Part shown: positions 6,832 to 16,487 of the stretch, in pieces
Layout of the letters: the number at the start of each line of letters is the position of its first letter
Position numbering within the stretch: position 1 is the stretch's first letter
From: Niallia sp. NCCP-28
GTDB lineage: Bacteria > Bacillota > Bacilli > Bacillales > Cytobacillaceae
NCBI RefSeq assembly: GCF_023168165.1
Contig: NZ_BQYJ01000008.1
Location: 117,387 to 181,386, forward strand
Direction of reading: 5' to 3'
DNA length: 64,000 nt
The notes under the pieces: generated by a model
The model's input: only the letters and a program-made list of their open reading frames with translations
What the model was told of the DNA's origin: nothing
Database searches by the model: none
Program-made: the position numbers and the translations under genes

Positions 6832-8463
6832 TTAATTTCTCACCAAATAAAGCCTTGATTCATACGGCTCCATACTTACTGTTTGCAGCTTATCTTCTGA
6901 TGAATAATTAGACATCAATAAATGATTATAGGAAAGATTTATACATTCTTCCGATTGAAGCGTCACTTTCTTTTCTGAGAAGTTGCCGACAAAAACTAAT
7001 TTCTCTCCTTTATATGTTCTCATATAAGCATAAATTGATTCCTCTTCTTCTGCTATTTGTTTATAATCCCCATAAATAAATACGGGAAATTTTTTTCTCC
7101 ATGCAATTAATTGCTGATAATAATAGAAAATAGAATCTAAATTCTCTAGTTCATTTGCAACATTAATTTCTTGATAATTTGGATTCATATTTATCCATGG
7201 TTCGCCTGTTGTAAAGCCTCCATTCCTTGTCATATCCCAATGCATAGGTGTTCTACTGTTATCCCTGCTTAATGGTTGAAGGCTGGCTAAAGCTTCTGAA
7301 GGATTCATTCCTTTTTCTGTCAATTCCTGATACTTATTTATCATAGCGATATCATTATAATCCTTAATTGAAGGAAACTTGACGCCTGTCATGCCAAGCT
7401 CCTCGCCTTGATAAATATAAGGGATTCCTGGCAGTGTATGCAGCATTGTAGCAAATAGTTTAGCAGAAGCAACTCGATATTCCTTGTCATTCCCATACCT
7501 TGTTACCAATCGGGTATGATCATGATTATTCAAAAATTGAGAATTCCATCCTTTTCCCCATAATCCTTCATACCAGCGTTTTTGAATAGCTTTAAATCGT
7601 TTTAAATCCCATGTCGGCATTTCATCGCATACTTCAAAATGGAATAAAGTATCTAATTCCTTTCTGCTTTCCTCTACATAAAGCAAACCTTCTTCCGGCG
7701 AAACAAATGCAACTTCTCCCACAGTCAAAGCATCATAATGAGCAAAAACCTTTTTGTTCATCTCTTGCAAGAACTCATGGACACCTGGATTATTTGTTAA
7801 ATAGCGAATATCTTCAGGTTTTTTGACATTTGGATATCCTGCTGGTTTAGCAAGCAGTGCAATTGCATCTAACCTGAAACCACTTATGCCCTTTTGTAGC
7901 CAAAAATGCATCATTTTATAAATTGCTTCACGAACTTCTTGATTTTCCCAATTTAAATCTGGCTGCTCTACAGCAAAAGAATGAAAATAATATTGTTCTG
8001 TATTTTTATCATATTCCCATGCAGAAGGACAGAAATAGGATCGCCAATTATTTGGAGGATTTCCATCCTTTCCATCACGCCAAATGTACCAATCTCTTTT
8101 TGGATTATCCTTGCTTGCTTTGGATTCCAAAAACCATGGATGTTCATTGGAAGTATGATTGACTACTAAATCCATAATCACTTTAAGATTCCGTTTTTTC
8201 GTTTCTTCCATTAACTCTAGAAAATCTTCCATTTTTCCTGCTTTAGGCATAATTTCATAGTAATCTGATATATCATACCCATTGTCTTTATCCGGAGATA
8301 CATAGAAGGGGTTCAGCCATATTACATCTACACCCAAAGTTTTAATATAATCTAGTTTTTCTATAACTCCGCGCAAGTCCCCATAACCATCTCCATTGGA
8401 ATCATAGAAGCTCCTCCAATACACTTGATATACAACGCTTTCATTCCACCAATGCTTTTTCAT
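6832..8463 (-). CDS. GH13 alpha-glucosidase / oligo-1,6-glucosidase family, paralogue 1
   Basis: 543 aa from the ATG at 8463, which follows GAGGTG; an upstream in-frame ATG at 8478 has no SD. This start also aligns with the neighbouring paralogue. The protein is a cytoplasmic GH13 (subfamily 31-like) enzyme, with VVNHT (region I), GFRLDA containing the nucleophile Asp (region II), VGEV containing the acid/base Glu (region III) and NNHDHTR (region IV). It carries NGDGYGDL and lacks a signal peptide, so it should split short alpha-glucans after import. The Ala after the nucleophile Asp differs from the Val of classical oligo-1,6-glucosidases, so alpha-1,4 versus alpha-1,6 preference is open. 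It lies downstream of paralogue 2, with a terminator between them. Confidence 0.9.
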   Translation of the reverse strand: MKKHWWNESVVYQVYWRSFYDSNGDGYGDLRGVIEKLDYIKTLGVDVIWLNPFYVSPDKDNGYDISDYYEIMPKAGKMEDFLELMEETKKRNLKVIMDLVVNHTSNEHPWFLESKASKDNPKRDWYIWRDGKDGNPPNNWRSYFCPSAWEYDKNTEQYYFHSFAVEQPDLNWENQEVREAIYKMMHFWLQKGISGFRLDAIALLAKPAGYPNVKKPEDIRYLTNNPGVHEFLQEMNKKVFAHYDALTVGEVAFVSPEEGLLYVEESRKELDTLFHFEVCDEMPTWDLKRFKAIQKRWYEGLWGKGWNSQFLNNHDHTRLVTRYGNDKEYRVASAKLFATMLHTLPGIPYIYQGEELGMTGVKFPSIKDYNDIAMINKYQELTEKGMNPSEALASLQPLSRDNSRTPMHWDMTRNGGFTTGEPWINMNPNYQEINVANELENLDSIFYYYQQLIAWRKKFPVFIYGDYKQIAEEEESIYAYMRTYKGEKLVFVGNFSEKKVTLQSEECINLSYNHLLMSNYSSEDKLQTVSMEPYESRLYLVRN

Positions 8464-8503
8464 CTTCCACCTCTTCATTTCGACTGACTGCCAACTTATG
8501 AAA

Positions 8504-8550
8504 AGAACCTCATTCTTTATAAGAAAGGACTTTTTAAAGAATGAGGTTCT
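8504..8550 (-). terminator. Terminator between the two glucosidase genes
   Basis: A 16-bp perfect stem (8504-8519 with 8535-8550) has a 15-nt loop. On the minus strand it is followed by TTTTCATAAG. It sits between the stop of paralogue 2 and the start of paralogue 1, so the two genes are probably only partly co-transcribed. Confidence 0.8.
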
Positions 8551-8566
8551 CCTTGCTTTGCAAGGA

Positions 8567-10243
8567 TTAGTGTATAAAATATACTCTTGTTTCGTATGGT
8601 TTCAACGCAAAATTCTTCTTCAATTTTTTCTCTTTCACTTCATAGTTATGAAGTGCCAATTCGGAATACTTATAAGAAACACTTGATGGCACTTTAAACA
8701 TTGTTTGCTTATCGCTGAAGTTATTGATGATAATCGCCTTTCTTTTTCCTAACGTGCGAGTATAAACAAAAAGTCTTGGATGATTGGCCAGCAGCAGTTC
8801 ATATGTGCCATATGTGAATAAAGGACTGCCTTTTCTTAATTTAATCAATTCCTTATAGAAAGATAGAATAGAATTTGGATCTTTTTCTTGCTGTTCCACA
8901 TTAATTTCTGTATAGTTTGGATTTACGCCAAGCCAGGTGTGATTGAAGGTTGTAAATCCTCCCATATTTTCTGCATTCCATTGCATTGGAGTCCTTGCAT
9001 TATCACGGCTTTGGGCACGGACAACTTCCATAATCTTTTCATGAGGAACTCCTTTTTCTGATTCTACTTTATAGTAATTAATCATGCCGACATCATTATA
9101 ATCATCAATGGAAGGAAACTCTACATTTGTCATGCCGATTTCTTGCCCTTGATAAATAAATGGTGTTCCTTTCATTAGAAAATACATGGATGCAAGCATT
9201 TTTGCACTTTCTTTCCAATACTTTTGTTCATCTCCCCATGTAGAAACACGGCGGGGCTGATCATGATTTTCAATAAAAAGAGCATTCCATCCTCTGCCCT
9301 CTAAACCGTTTTGCCATTTTGACAATATTTTTTTTAATGCTACTACATTTACTTTGTCTTTTGCATCCTTTTCCCAGAGGTTCAAAAATTCAAATTGAAA
9401 TATCATATTAAAATAGCCGTTTTCTTCGCCGACCCATCTATCAGCATCATCTAAGCCTACTCCATTTGCTTCTCCGACTGTCATAACATCATATTTTTTT
9501 AGTGTCTCTTCTTTAAACTCTGACAGAAAATCATCTATGCCCTCAACATTCATCATATTTGGAAAACATGGAACATAGTCTAACCCTTCTGGATTTTCCA
9601 TATCTGGAAATTCTGGTCTCTTTTTAATATGAGAAATTGCATCGACACGGAACCCATCAATTCCTTTATCCAGCCACCAATTAACCATATCATGCAATGC
9701 ATCTCTCACTTCTTTGTTTTCCCAATTTAAATCTGGCTGGCGTGCAGAAAAAATATGCATAAAATACTGATCTGTTTCTTCATCATATTTCCAAGCAGAG
9801 CCTGAGAAAATGGATTCCCAATTATTTGGCTCTTTCCCGTCTTTTCCATCTTTCCATATATACCAATCTCTTTTTGGATTATCCTTTGAAGATTTTGATT
9901 CAATAAACCATGGATGCTCATCACTCGTATGATTGATCACCAAATCCAAAATCATTCGCATCCCCCGTTTATGCACCTCATATAAAAGCTCGTCAAAGTC
10001 TGCCATTGATCCAAATTCATCCATAATATCCTGATAGTCTGATATATCATAACCATTATCATCATTAGGAGATTTATACATTGGCGATAGCCATATTACG
10101 TCTATTCCCAGATCTTTTAAATAATCTAATTTAGAAGTAACCCCTTTTAGATCTCCAATTCCATCTCCATTGCTGTCCATAAAACTGCGCGGATATACTT
10201 GGTATGCTACACTTTCTTTCCACCATTTCTTATTCATATACAA
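8567..10243 (-). CDS. GH13 oligo-1,6-glucosidase family, paralogue 2
   Basis: 558 aa, close to the usual length of MalL/DexB-type enzymes (about 535-565 aa). Motifs: VINHT (region I), GFRVDAISHIKK with the nucleophile Asp (region II), VGEANGVG with the catalytic Glu (region III) and ENHDQPR (region IV). The GEAN signature is typical of oligo- and glucan-1,6-glucosidases acting on isomalto-oligosaccharides or panose. No signal peptide, so it is cytoplasmic. GGAG lies 6 nt before ATG. It is closely related to the next gene and probably a tandem duplication that has diverged in specificity. A cre-like site lies about 110 bp upstream. Confidence 0.92.
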   Translation of the reverse strand: MYMNKKWWKESVAYQVYPRSFMDSNGDGIGDLKGVTSKLDYLKDLGIDVIWLSPMYKSPNDDNGYDISDYQDIMDEFGSMADFDELLYEVHKRGMRMILDLVINHTSDEHPWFIESKSSKDNPKRDWYIWKDGKDGKEPNNWESIFSGSAWKYDEETDQYFMHIFSARQPDLNWENKEVRDALHDMVNWWLDKGIDGFRVDAISHIKKRPEFPDMENPEGLDYVPCFPNMMNVEGIDDFLSEFKEETLKKYDVMTVGEANGVGLDDADRWVGEENGYFNMIFQFEFLNLWEKDAKDKVNVVALKKILSKWQNGLEGRGWNALFIENHDQPRRVSTWGDEQKYWKESAKMLASMYFLMKGTPFIYQGQEIGMTNVEFPSIDDYNDVGMINYYKVESEKGVPHEKIMEVVRAQSRDNARTPMQWNAENMGGFTTFNHTWLGVNPNYTEINVEQQEKDPNSILSFYKELIKLRKGSPLFTYGTYELLLANHPRLFVYTRTLGKRKAIIINNFSDKQTMFKVPSSVSYKYSELALHNYEVKEKKLKKNFALKPYETRVYFIH

Positions 10244-10353
10244 AACTCCAATTCTTTTATTAGAAAAAATCTGCTATAATTATTATTCTTGATTTAGTTG
10301 GTTATCCCTTTAAAAATATCTTCTTCTTCATTATTAGAGATTAAGAATATATA

Positions 10354-10367
10354 TGAAACTGTTTACA
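10354..10367. promoter_or_regulatory. cre-like site upstream of the glucosidase genes
   Basis: TGAAACTGTTTACA matches the CcpA consensus TGWAANCGNTNWCA at all positions but one in the central CG. It lies between the divergent glucosidase gene and yjdM, so it could mediate carbon catabolite repression of the glucosidases. Confidence 0.45.
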
Positions 10368-10462
10368 TTGACAGGTAGGGTGGAAAATATTGAACTCTAA
10401 TTTTAATAAGAAGGCACCTTATCTTCATTCATCAATTAATAAAATATTTAGGAGGCAAAAAG

Positions 10463-10804
10463 ATGTCCAATATGCCAAATTGTCCGAAATGCAACTCAGA
10501 ATATACATATGAAGATGGAAACTTTTTTGTTTGTCCAGAATGCGCTTATGAATGGACAACTGAACAAACATCTGAAAATATAGAAGATGCAAAAGTCGTA
10601 AAAGATTCAAATGGAAATATTCTACACGACGGAGATTCTGTAACCATTATTAAAGATTTAAAAGTAAAAGGAAGCTCTTCCACCTTAAAAATAGGCACAA
10701 AAGTAAAAAGTATTCGCTTAGTCGACGGCGATCATAATATCGACTGCAAAATCGATGGATTTGGTGCAATGAAATTAAAGTCGGAGTTTGTTAAAAAAGC
10801 TTAA
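10463..10804 (+). CDS. yjdM: PhnA/YjdM-family zinc-ribbon protein
   Basis: 113 aa. The N-terminus has a zinc ribbon with two CxxC pairs (CPKC and CPEC). The C-terminal 65 residues are the conserved PhnA domain ([13 protein letters not shown], then [20 protein letters not shown]). Despite the historical name, the family has no proven general role in phosphonate use. TTTAGGAGG lies 7 nt before ATG. It is monocistronic, with its own terminator, and unrelated to the flanking sugar genes. Confidence 0.9.
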   Translation: MSNMPNCPKCNSEYTYEDGNFFVCPECAYEWTTEQTSENIEDAKVVKDSNGNILHDGDSVTIIKDLKVKGSSSTLKIGTKVKSIRLVDGDHNIDCKIDGFGAMKLKSEFVKKA

Positions 10805-10810
10805 ACCATA

Positions 10811-10862
10811 AAAAGATGTTCTCTACAAGAAGTAACCACTCTTATAAAGAACATCTTTTTTA
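10811..10862 (+). terminator. Terminator of yjdM
   Basis: A 12-bp stem (10811-10822 with 10848-10859) is followed by further T, 6 nt after the yjdM stop codon. The remaining gap to 11008 shows nothing I can assign. Confidence 0.85.
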
Positions 10863-11007
10863 TATAGTTATGCAAACCACCGTCTGAAGAGGCTTCACTT
10901 TCCGCAGGTTTCTACATGCATATATTCAAACTGCTGCTTTGTGTTTCTAATCTAGTGGCCATCTTCTTATAAAGCAGTAAACTTTTAGAAAACAGCCTGC
11001 ATTAAAA

Positions 11008-12579
11008 CTATTGATCTCGGTATTCATTTGGTGTTATTCCCATCACCTTTTTAAATACCTTCCGAAAATATTTATCATCCTGATACCCTACCATATTGGC
11101 AATTTCATATATTTTTAATTGACTATTTTTTAATAAAGACTTTGCTTTATTAATCCGCACCTGAACAATATAATCTGAAATATTTACATTAAACTCTTGT
11201 TTAAACTTTCTTGATACATATTCTCTGCTTATATAAAATTGCTCTGAAATTTCTTGAAGCTTTATCTCTCGATTAAAATTATTTTGCAAATATCTTTCAA
11301 TTTCGCAAATAATATTTGTATTCTTTTTTTGTTGTTTTCTCTTCACTTTTTTCAAAAAAATAGAAATTTCCTGCTGGATTCTATGCTCATAATTTTCAAG
11401 CATAAATTTCCCATCCTTATCAAAATAAAGCATCGCTCTTTTTTCCAGTACATTAGCTGAATTTATAGGAATATTATAATCTTTATACCATCTATTGCTA
11501 ATTAACAGGTACTCCTGTTCAAAGCGCTCTAGCTGTCTAACCGATAAGTAGCCTTCTTGTATATAATCTGCCTTTATTTGATGAATCAATTCATCAAATG
11601 CACCTGCTTCACCTGCTTGTACAGCCAATTTAATAGCAGATGAATAGGCCATTAAGCTTTTTAATTCCATATTAGAATTATCATTTTTGGTATAGACTCG
11701 AAGTTCTCGATCTTCTAAAACATTGCTTTCTAAGAGAATTTTTTTCCCTTCATGATAAGAATGCAGCAAATTATCAACCGCTTCTACAGGTCCTAAGCCA
11801 ATGGGGCAAGAAACAGCAAATGATTTTTTTATTTCTATATATATTTCATTAAGATATTCTTGAATATCTTCAAATCGATCCCAGAATATAACGACTATTT
11901 CTCCTTTATTGGCCAAATAGCGAAACCCAATGCCACATTTTTTTTCCATTAATAGTTCATTAATGATATTTAATACAGAAAAATAGGCCAAGTCCCGGTC
12001 ATAGGAAAATTCCTCCATCACTTTTTCGCTAATAGGAATGACAGCAATCGCATAACTTGCTGCAAGATGAAACCCTAATTCCTCCAATAATTCAGCTTCT
12101 ATATGTTTATTATTAACAAAATAAGTTAACCTTCTGTCCCGATATACTGGTTTCATTTTATTGATAAGCTGATAACTGTCTGCTTTGCTTTTTCTCTCCA
12201 GCTCTTCTTTTTTCCATTCTTGTACTACTCTCTCTAATGTAGCATTTAATATCTCTGGATCTACTGGCTTTAATAAGTAATCAGAACTGCCATAATGAAT
12301 TGCCTTCCTCATATATTGATAATCATCGTAGCCTGTCACGACAATCGTTTTGCTTGTAGGCATATGCTCTTTAATCCACTCTAGCAGTTTTGTTCCATCC
12401 ATTTTAGGCATCTTCATATCGGAAAAAATTATTTCAGGTTTGTATTCATTTATTATTTGAACAGCTTCTTCCCCATTGCTTGCCTCTCGTATCTCACCAA
12501 TATCAAATGCTTCCCAATCAGCAAGGAGGCGAATTCCTTCCCGAACATGCTTTTCATCGTCGACAATTAATACCTTCAT
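11008..12579 (-). CDS. AraC-type response regulator (YesN family)
   Basis: 523 aa. The receiver domain (1-125) has the phospho-acceptor Asp54 in IFSDMKMPKMDG, conserved T/S in VVTGYDD and Lys in LLKPVD. The middle 280 residues are a poorly conserved linker region typical of YesN proteins. The C-terminal 100 residues form an AraC DNA-binding domain with two helix-turn-helices (LQEISEQFYISREYVSRKFK and IYEIANMVGYQDDKYFRKVFK) and the closing motif GITPNEYR. Its ATG overlaps the stop of the kinase gene by ATGA, so the pair is translationally coupled. It most likely activates the divergent sugar ABC importer. Confidence 0.92.
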   Translation of the reverse strand: MKVLIVDDEKHVREGIRLLADWEAFDIGEIREASNGEEAVQIINEYKPEIIFSDMKMPKMDGTKLLEWIKEHMPTSKTIVVTGYDDYQYMRKAIHYGSSDYLLKPVDPEILNATLERVVQEWKKEELERKSKADSYQLINKMKPVYRDRRLTYFVNNKHIEAELLEELGFHLAASYAIAVIPISEKVMEEFSYDRDLAYFSVLNIINELLMEKKCGIGFRYLANKGEIVVIFWDRFEDIQEYLNEIYIEIKKSFAVSCPIGLGPVEAVDNLLHSYHEGKKILLESNVLEDRELRVYTKNDNSNMELKSLMAYSSAIKLAVQAGEAGAFDELIHQIKADYIQEGYLSVRQLERFEQEYLLISNRWYKDYNIPINSANVLEKRAMLYFDKDGKFMLENYEHRIQQEISIFLKKVKRKQQKKNTNIICEIERYLQNNFNREIKLQEISEQFYISREYVSRKFKQEFNVNISDYIVQVRINKAKSLLKNSQLKIYEIANMVGYQDDKYFRKVFKKVMGITPNEYRDQ

Positions 12580-14390
12580 TCTTCTTCCACCTCACCTGGC
12601 ACATCCTTTGGCATACAAATTCTCACAGTAAACCCTTCATTTTCAATGCTTTCTATTGTCATTTCAGCTTGATTTTTATAATAAATCGCTAATCGATCAT
12701 GTATATTCTTTAATCCAATCGACTCTCTTCCTTTTTTTGCCGAGCTTCCTGTTTCCAGTTCCTGTCTAATGATTTTTAATTCTTGTTCATTTATCCCATT
12801 TCCATTGTCTTTTACCGTACAAATAATCTGTTGATCCTTTACGAGAACTTCTATATAAATATAAGAATCTGCTTTATGCTCTAAAAAGCCATGTTTAAAT
12901 GTATTTTCAACAATTGGCTGCAGTATCATTTTAGGAATGAACAGCTCTGTCCCTTCTTTATCAATAGATATGTCAAAATTGAATTGATCATCAAATCGCT
13001 GTTTCTGCAATAATAAATAAGATTTCACATGCTTTATCTCTGCAGTCAAAGGAACAATATCTTCTTTCATGTTCATGCTGTATCTCATAATGGAAGAAAG
13101 GGCTGTTAATAAAGAATAAACTTGTGTAGCCTTTGATTTTAACGCAAGTGTTCCAATGGACTGCAAAGAATTATAAAGAAAATGTGGGTTTATTTGCGAA
13201 CGCAAAACTCGGAGCTGTGATGCTTTATTTTCAATCTCCAACTTATACTCCCGATCGATTAATTCATTAATCTTGGCAATCATCAATTTAAAGTGTTCTC
13301 CGAGTTTGCCTATTTCATCATTTCCTAATGAATCAAAATCCGCTTTAAACTCCCCTTTTTCCACTTTTTTCATATTGTCAATCAACACCTTGATAGGCGC
13401 TGTTATTTTAAAGGAAATAATCATTGTCGTAATTAGAACAATCACCAAGGAAACGAATCCAATAGCAATATTATTTAAGGCTGTACTTCTTGCGCTTTTA
13501 TATATAACATCATAAGGGACCTTTTTGACAATGGACCAATTCTTATGCTGAACTGGAAATTGATCAAATATAAGCACACCAGAGAAATTATCATCTTTCC
13601 ATTCCAAGCTTTTTTGATTATTCATTTTCTTTACTTGCTTATACCATTTTTCTTTATTTTGTTTTCCTTCTTCATGCTCATCAGATGAGTAGATAATTAC
13701 TCCTTTTTCATCCATTATGTAAAATTCTTCTTCATTTTTTGTATATAGCCTATTGGCAATTCCATCAATTTTAGAAAGATTGATATCAATAGATAAAAAC
13801 CCTAAAAATTCATCTGATGGAATATCTCGAATAATATTATGAAAACTTAAAACATTTTGTTTTTGAGAGTTTGGTATAAATGATTGATTATTATAGCTGT
13901 AGATTGTATGGGGAGGTTCAATCAGCGAATAGCCTTTTTCTCCCATTAAATACTTTTTATAATAAGAATGACTATAAACATTGGCATTCTTCGTCCGTCC
14001 ACTTATGCTTGAGTGGTAATTGGTATAGGAATCTTTGCCCTTTTCAATATAGAGATGCATTTGTTCAATCTCAGGTCTTGTATTAAAAAGATAAGCAAGC
14101 ACTCTGCTTACTTCTTCTTGATTATCTATTAAATTTGCGGAAATTCCTTTTGCCAAAACATTCATAAATGGGGTATAACGATACAAAACAGTAGACATTT
14201 GGGATACATCATCCAAATAAGATACAAGCTCTTCTTTCCCTTTTTCAATCAAATCATGATTATAAGAAAGAGAACGTTTATTTATTGATTCAATCGTTAA
14301 ATGATACGTAATGATAATTCCTGCTCCAAAGGGGAGAATTGTCGCTAATGTTAATAATAGAATTAATTTTTTCCGAATGCCCCACTTCAT
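12576..14390 (-). CDS. Sensor histidine kinase (YesM family)
   Basis: 604 aa. Membrane helices at about 8-30 and 307-327 enclose a large extracytoplasmic sensor region of about 275 residues. A HAMP domain follows (about 328-380). The His_kinase motif SQINPHFLYNSLQ carries the phosphorylated His403. A C-terminal ATPase domain contains ILQPIVENTFKHG (N box) and DNGNG (G box). This is the HPK8/LytS-YesM class, which commonly sits beside CUT1 sugar importers and senses the sugar, alone or with a binding protein. The SD is poor at the ATG used. It is first gene of the pair with the response regulator. Confidence 0.92.
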   Translation of the reverse strand: MKWGIRKKLILLLTLATILPFGAGIIITYHLTIESINKRSLSYNHDLIEKGKEELVSYLDDVSQMSTVLYRYTPFMNVLAKGISANLIDNQEEVSRVLAYLFNTRPEIEQMHLYIEKGKDSYTNYHSSISGRTKNANVYSHSYYKKYLMGEKGYSLIEPPHTIYSYNNQSFIPNSQKQNVLSFHNIIRDIPSDEFLGFLSIDINLSKIDGIANRLYTKNEEEFYIMDEKGVIIYSSDEHEEGKQNKEKWYKQVKKMNNQKSLEWKDDNFSGVLIFDQFPVQHKNWSIVKKVPYDVIYKSARSTALNNIAIGFVSLVIVLITTMIISFKITAPIKVLIDNMKKVEKGEFKADFDSLGNDEIGKLGEHFKLMIAKINELIDREYKLEIENKASQLRVLRSQINPHFLYNSLQSIGTLALKSKATQVYSLLTALSSIMRYSMNMKEDIVPLTAEIKHVKSYLLLQKQRFDDQFNFDISIDKEGTELFIPKMILQPIVENTFKHGFLEHKADSYIYIEVLVKDQQIICTVKDNGNGINEQELKIIRQELETGSSAKKGRESIGLKNIHDRLAIYYKNQAEMTIESIENEGFTVRICMPKDVPGEVEEE

Positions 14391-14527
14391 TTCAATTGGC
14401 TAGTAATAATCAGCTGTCCTTTATTACTAACCTTCCCTCCCTTTTGTTCATTTTCTTCTATATCCTCCCTCATTTTAGCACAATATTCACCACTCTTATT
14501 GTAGTTGTTCAATATTTTCCACCCTAT

Positions 14528-14556
14528 TCGACAATGTAAGCAGTTTCATTAAAACT
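14528..14556 (+). promoter_or_regulatory. Possible promoter of the sugar ABC operon
   Basis: TCGACA (14528-14533), a 17-bp spacer and a poor -10 (AAAACT, 14551-14556) are consistent with a promoter needing an activator such as the adjacent YesN-type regulator. The assignment is tentative. Confidence 0.35.
14535..14548. promoter_or_regulatory. cre-like site in the sugar ABC promoter
   Basis: TGTAAGCAGTTTCA matches the CcpA consensus at all but one position (A instead of G in the central CG). It lies inside the spacer of the tentative promoter, where bound CcpA would block transcription. Confidence 0.5.
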
Positions 14557-14596
14557 CTCTTTCCATTAAATTAAAGACATACAGGAGGTGCTTAAA

Positions 14597-15565
14597 TTGA
14601 ATAGCCAAAATAATATAGAAAAAATAGGAGAGCCAGCATTATCTCCTCGCAAAAAATTAAATTCAAAGGAATCTGTTTCTTTAAACCGAAAAAAGAAATG
14701 GAAAGATGCAGGTTTATTTTCCTTGTTTGTTGGACCAGTTTTTCTTACTTTTGCAGTTATCGTATTAGTTCCTTTTTTTACTGGTGTCTATTATTCTTTT
14801 ACAGATTGGAATGGAGTTACTGGTAATGTATCATGGGTCGGACTTGATAACTTTAAATATCTATTTACCGAAGATAAGCAATTCCAGGCATCCTTTTTAC
14901 TAACTATTAAGTATACCGTGGTTACAATTATTTTAACAAATGTAATTGGATTCGGTTTAGCTTTATTGGTTACACAAATGTTAAAAACAAGCAATATTCT
15001 TCGCACTGTATTTTTTATGCCTAACTTGCTTGGCGGATTGTTATTAGGTTTTATCTGGCAGTTCATTTTTGTTAAAGGTTTTGCATCAATTGGACAAATA
15101 ACAGGTCTTCCACTTTTCAATTTAGCATGGCTGGGCGATCAGCATACAGCATTTTGGGGAATCGTTATTGTTAGCGTATGGCAAGGTGCAGGATATATTA
15201 TGATTATCTATATTGCAGCATTGCAAAACGTTCCACAAGAATTAATTGAAGCAGCTAAAATTGATGGAGCAAATCGTTGGGAAATCTTACGCAATATTAC
15301 AATGCCGCTAGTAGCGCCAGCCGTAACAATTTGTTTATTCTTAACAATTTCATCATCCTTTAAAGTATTTGACGTAAACCTTTCCTTAACAAATGGAGGT
15401 CCATTTAAATCAACCGAAATGTTAGCGCTTAATATTTATACGGAGGCATTTGTTAATAATCGTTATGGATTAGGAGAAGCTAAAGCTTTAATCTTCTTCA
15501 TTGTCGTTGCAGCCATCTCAATCATCCAAGTAACCTATAATAAGAAGAAGGAGGTTGAATCCTAA
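14597..15565 (+). CDS. Sugar ABC transporter permease (MalF/MsmF type)
   Basis: 322 aa from the TTG at 14597, which follows AGGAGGTG by 6 nt. A GTG at 14588 is in frame but lies inside that SD, so it is rejected. The charged N-terminus of about 30 residues is followed by six membrane helices. The EAA loop EAAKIDGANRWEILRNI contacts the ATPase. This is the first permease of a CUT1-family importer for oligosaccharides. Its stop codon shares one base with the next start (TAATG). The glucosidases nearby suggest alpha-gluco-oligosaccharides such as isomaltose or panose as cargo. Confidence 0.92.
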   Translation: MNSQNNIEKIGEPALSPRKKLNSKESVSLNRKKKWKDAGLFSLFVGPVFLTFAVIVLVPFFTGVYYSFTDWNGVTGNVSWVGLDNFKYLFTEDKQFQASFLLTIKYTVVTIILTNVIGFGLALLVTQMLKTSNILRTVFFMPNLLGGLLLGFIWQFIFVKGFASIGQITGLPLFNLAWLGDQHTAFWGIVIVSVWQGAGYIMIIYIAALQNVPQELIEAAKIDGANRWEILRNITMPLVAPAVTICLFLTISSSFKVFDVNLSLTNGGPFKSTEMLALNIYTEAFVNNRYGLGEAKALIFFIVVAAISIIQVTYNKKKEVES

Positions 15566-16392
15566 TGGACAACAAATATACTGGAAAAAAATTCACTGTC
15601 GAGATATTTGCGATTATCCTTGGTCTTCTCTTTCTAGTGCCATTTTATTACGTTATCTCAAACTCATTAAAGCCTTTTTCAGAGATTTTGACATCAACAT
15701 CAGCATTGCCAAAAGTGCTTCAGTTTGAAAACTATATAAATGCATTTGAAAAATTAAATTTCTTTAAAGTATTCAGCAACTCATTGATTATCACAGTTGC
15801 TAGCAATATTGTTCTAGTTGTTTTTTGTTCAATGGCAGCATATATGCTTGTTCGAACAAAAAAGAAAATCAGCAATATTATCTTTATGACATTTGTTGCT
15901 GCAATGATAATTCCGTTCCAGTCCATCATGATCCCTCTTATCAAAACAGCAGGAAGCTTAAATCTGCTAAACAGTATTTGGGGCATTGTTATCATGTATT
16001 TAGGATTTGGATCAGGTATGACAATCTTCTTGTATCATGGCTTTATCAAAGGGATCCCAGTTGAGCTCGAAGAAGCAGCAATCATTGATGGCTGTTCAAG
16101 ATTCGGCGTATTTTGGAGAATTGTATTCCCACTATTGAAACCGATTACTGTTACAACAGTTATCTTAAATAGCTTATGGATTTGGAATGACTTCCTACTG
16201 CCTTCACTAGTATTGCAAAATCCTGAGCTAAGAACAATCCCACTTGCGACCTTCTTCTTCTTTGGTCAATATACAAAACAATGGGATTTAGCATTAGCAG
16301 CATTAATGATCGGTATTATTCCATTATTAATTTTCTTCTTTGCAATGCAAAAGCATATTATTAAAGGTATTACTAGCGGTTCTATTAAGTAA
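15565..16392 (+). CDS. Sugar ABC transporter permease (MalG/MsmG type)
   Basis: 275 aa, six predicted membrane helices and the EAA motif EEAAIIDGCSRFGVFWRI near residue 170. It is the second permease of the importer, translationally coupled to the first through TAATG. No ATPase gene lies in the cluster. In bacilli such CUT1 importers share a common ATPase (MsmX) encoded elsewhere, and that is the likely arrangement here. Confidence 0.92.
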   Translation: MDNKYTGKKFTVEIFAIILGLLFLVPFYYVISNSLKPFSEILTSTSALPKVLQFENYINAFEKLNFFKVFSNSLIITVASNIVLVVFCSMAAYMLVRTKKKISNIIFMTFVAAMIIPFQSIMIPLIKTAGSLNLLNSIWGIVIMYLGFGSGMTIFLYHGFIKGIPVELEEAAIIDGCSRFGVFWRIVFPLLKPITVTTVILNSLWIWNDFLLPSLVLQNPELRTIPLATFFFFGQYTKQWDLALAALMIGIIPLLIFFFAMQKHIIKGITSGSIK

Positions 16393-16410
16393 TTTTCATT
16401 AAGGTTAACC

Positions 16411-16447
16411 CTCTAACGCCTAACTTCATAGAAATTAGACGTTAGAG
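16411..16447 (+). other. Intercistronic mRNA hairpin before the binding-protein gene
   Basis: CTCTAACG (16411-16418) pairs with CGTTAGAG (16440-16447), extended by CTAA/TTAG after one mismatch. No T-run follows, so it is not a terminator. Such hairpins often set mRNA ends that let the binding protein be made in excess over the permeases. Confidence 0.5.
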
Positions 16448-16487
16448 ATTAATATATTATTTCCTAAACAACCAGGAGGGGAAACAA

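Noticed and set aside
10367..10390. TTGACA or sigma-B-like promoter for yjdM
   Set aside because: TTGACA is present but no acceptable -10 lies at 16-18 bp, and the sigma-B alternative (GTTTAC with GGGTGG) has poor spacing and match.
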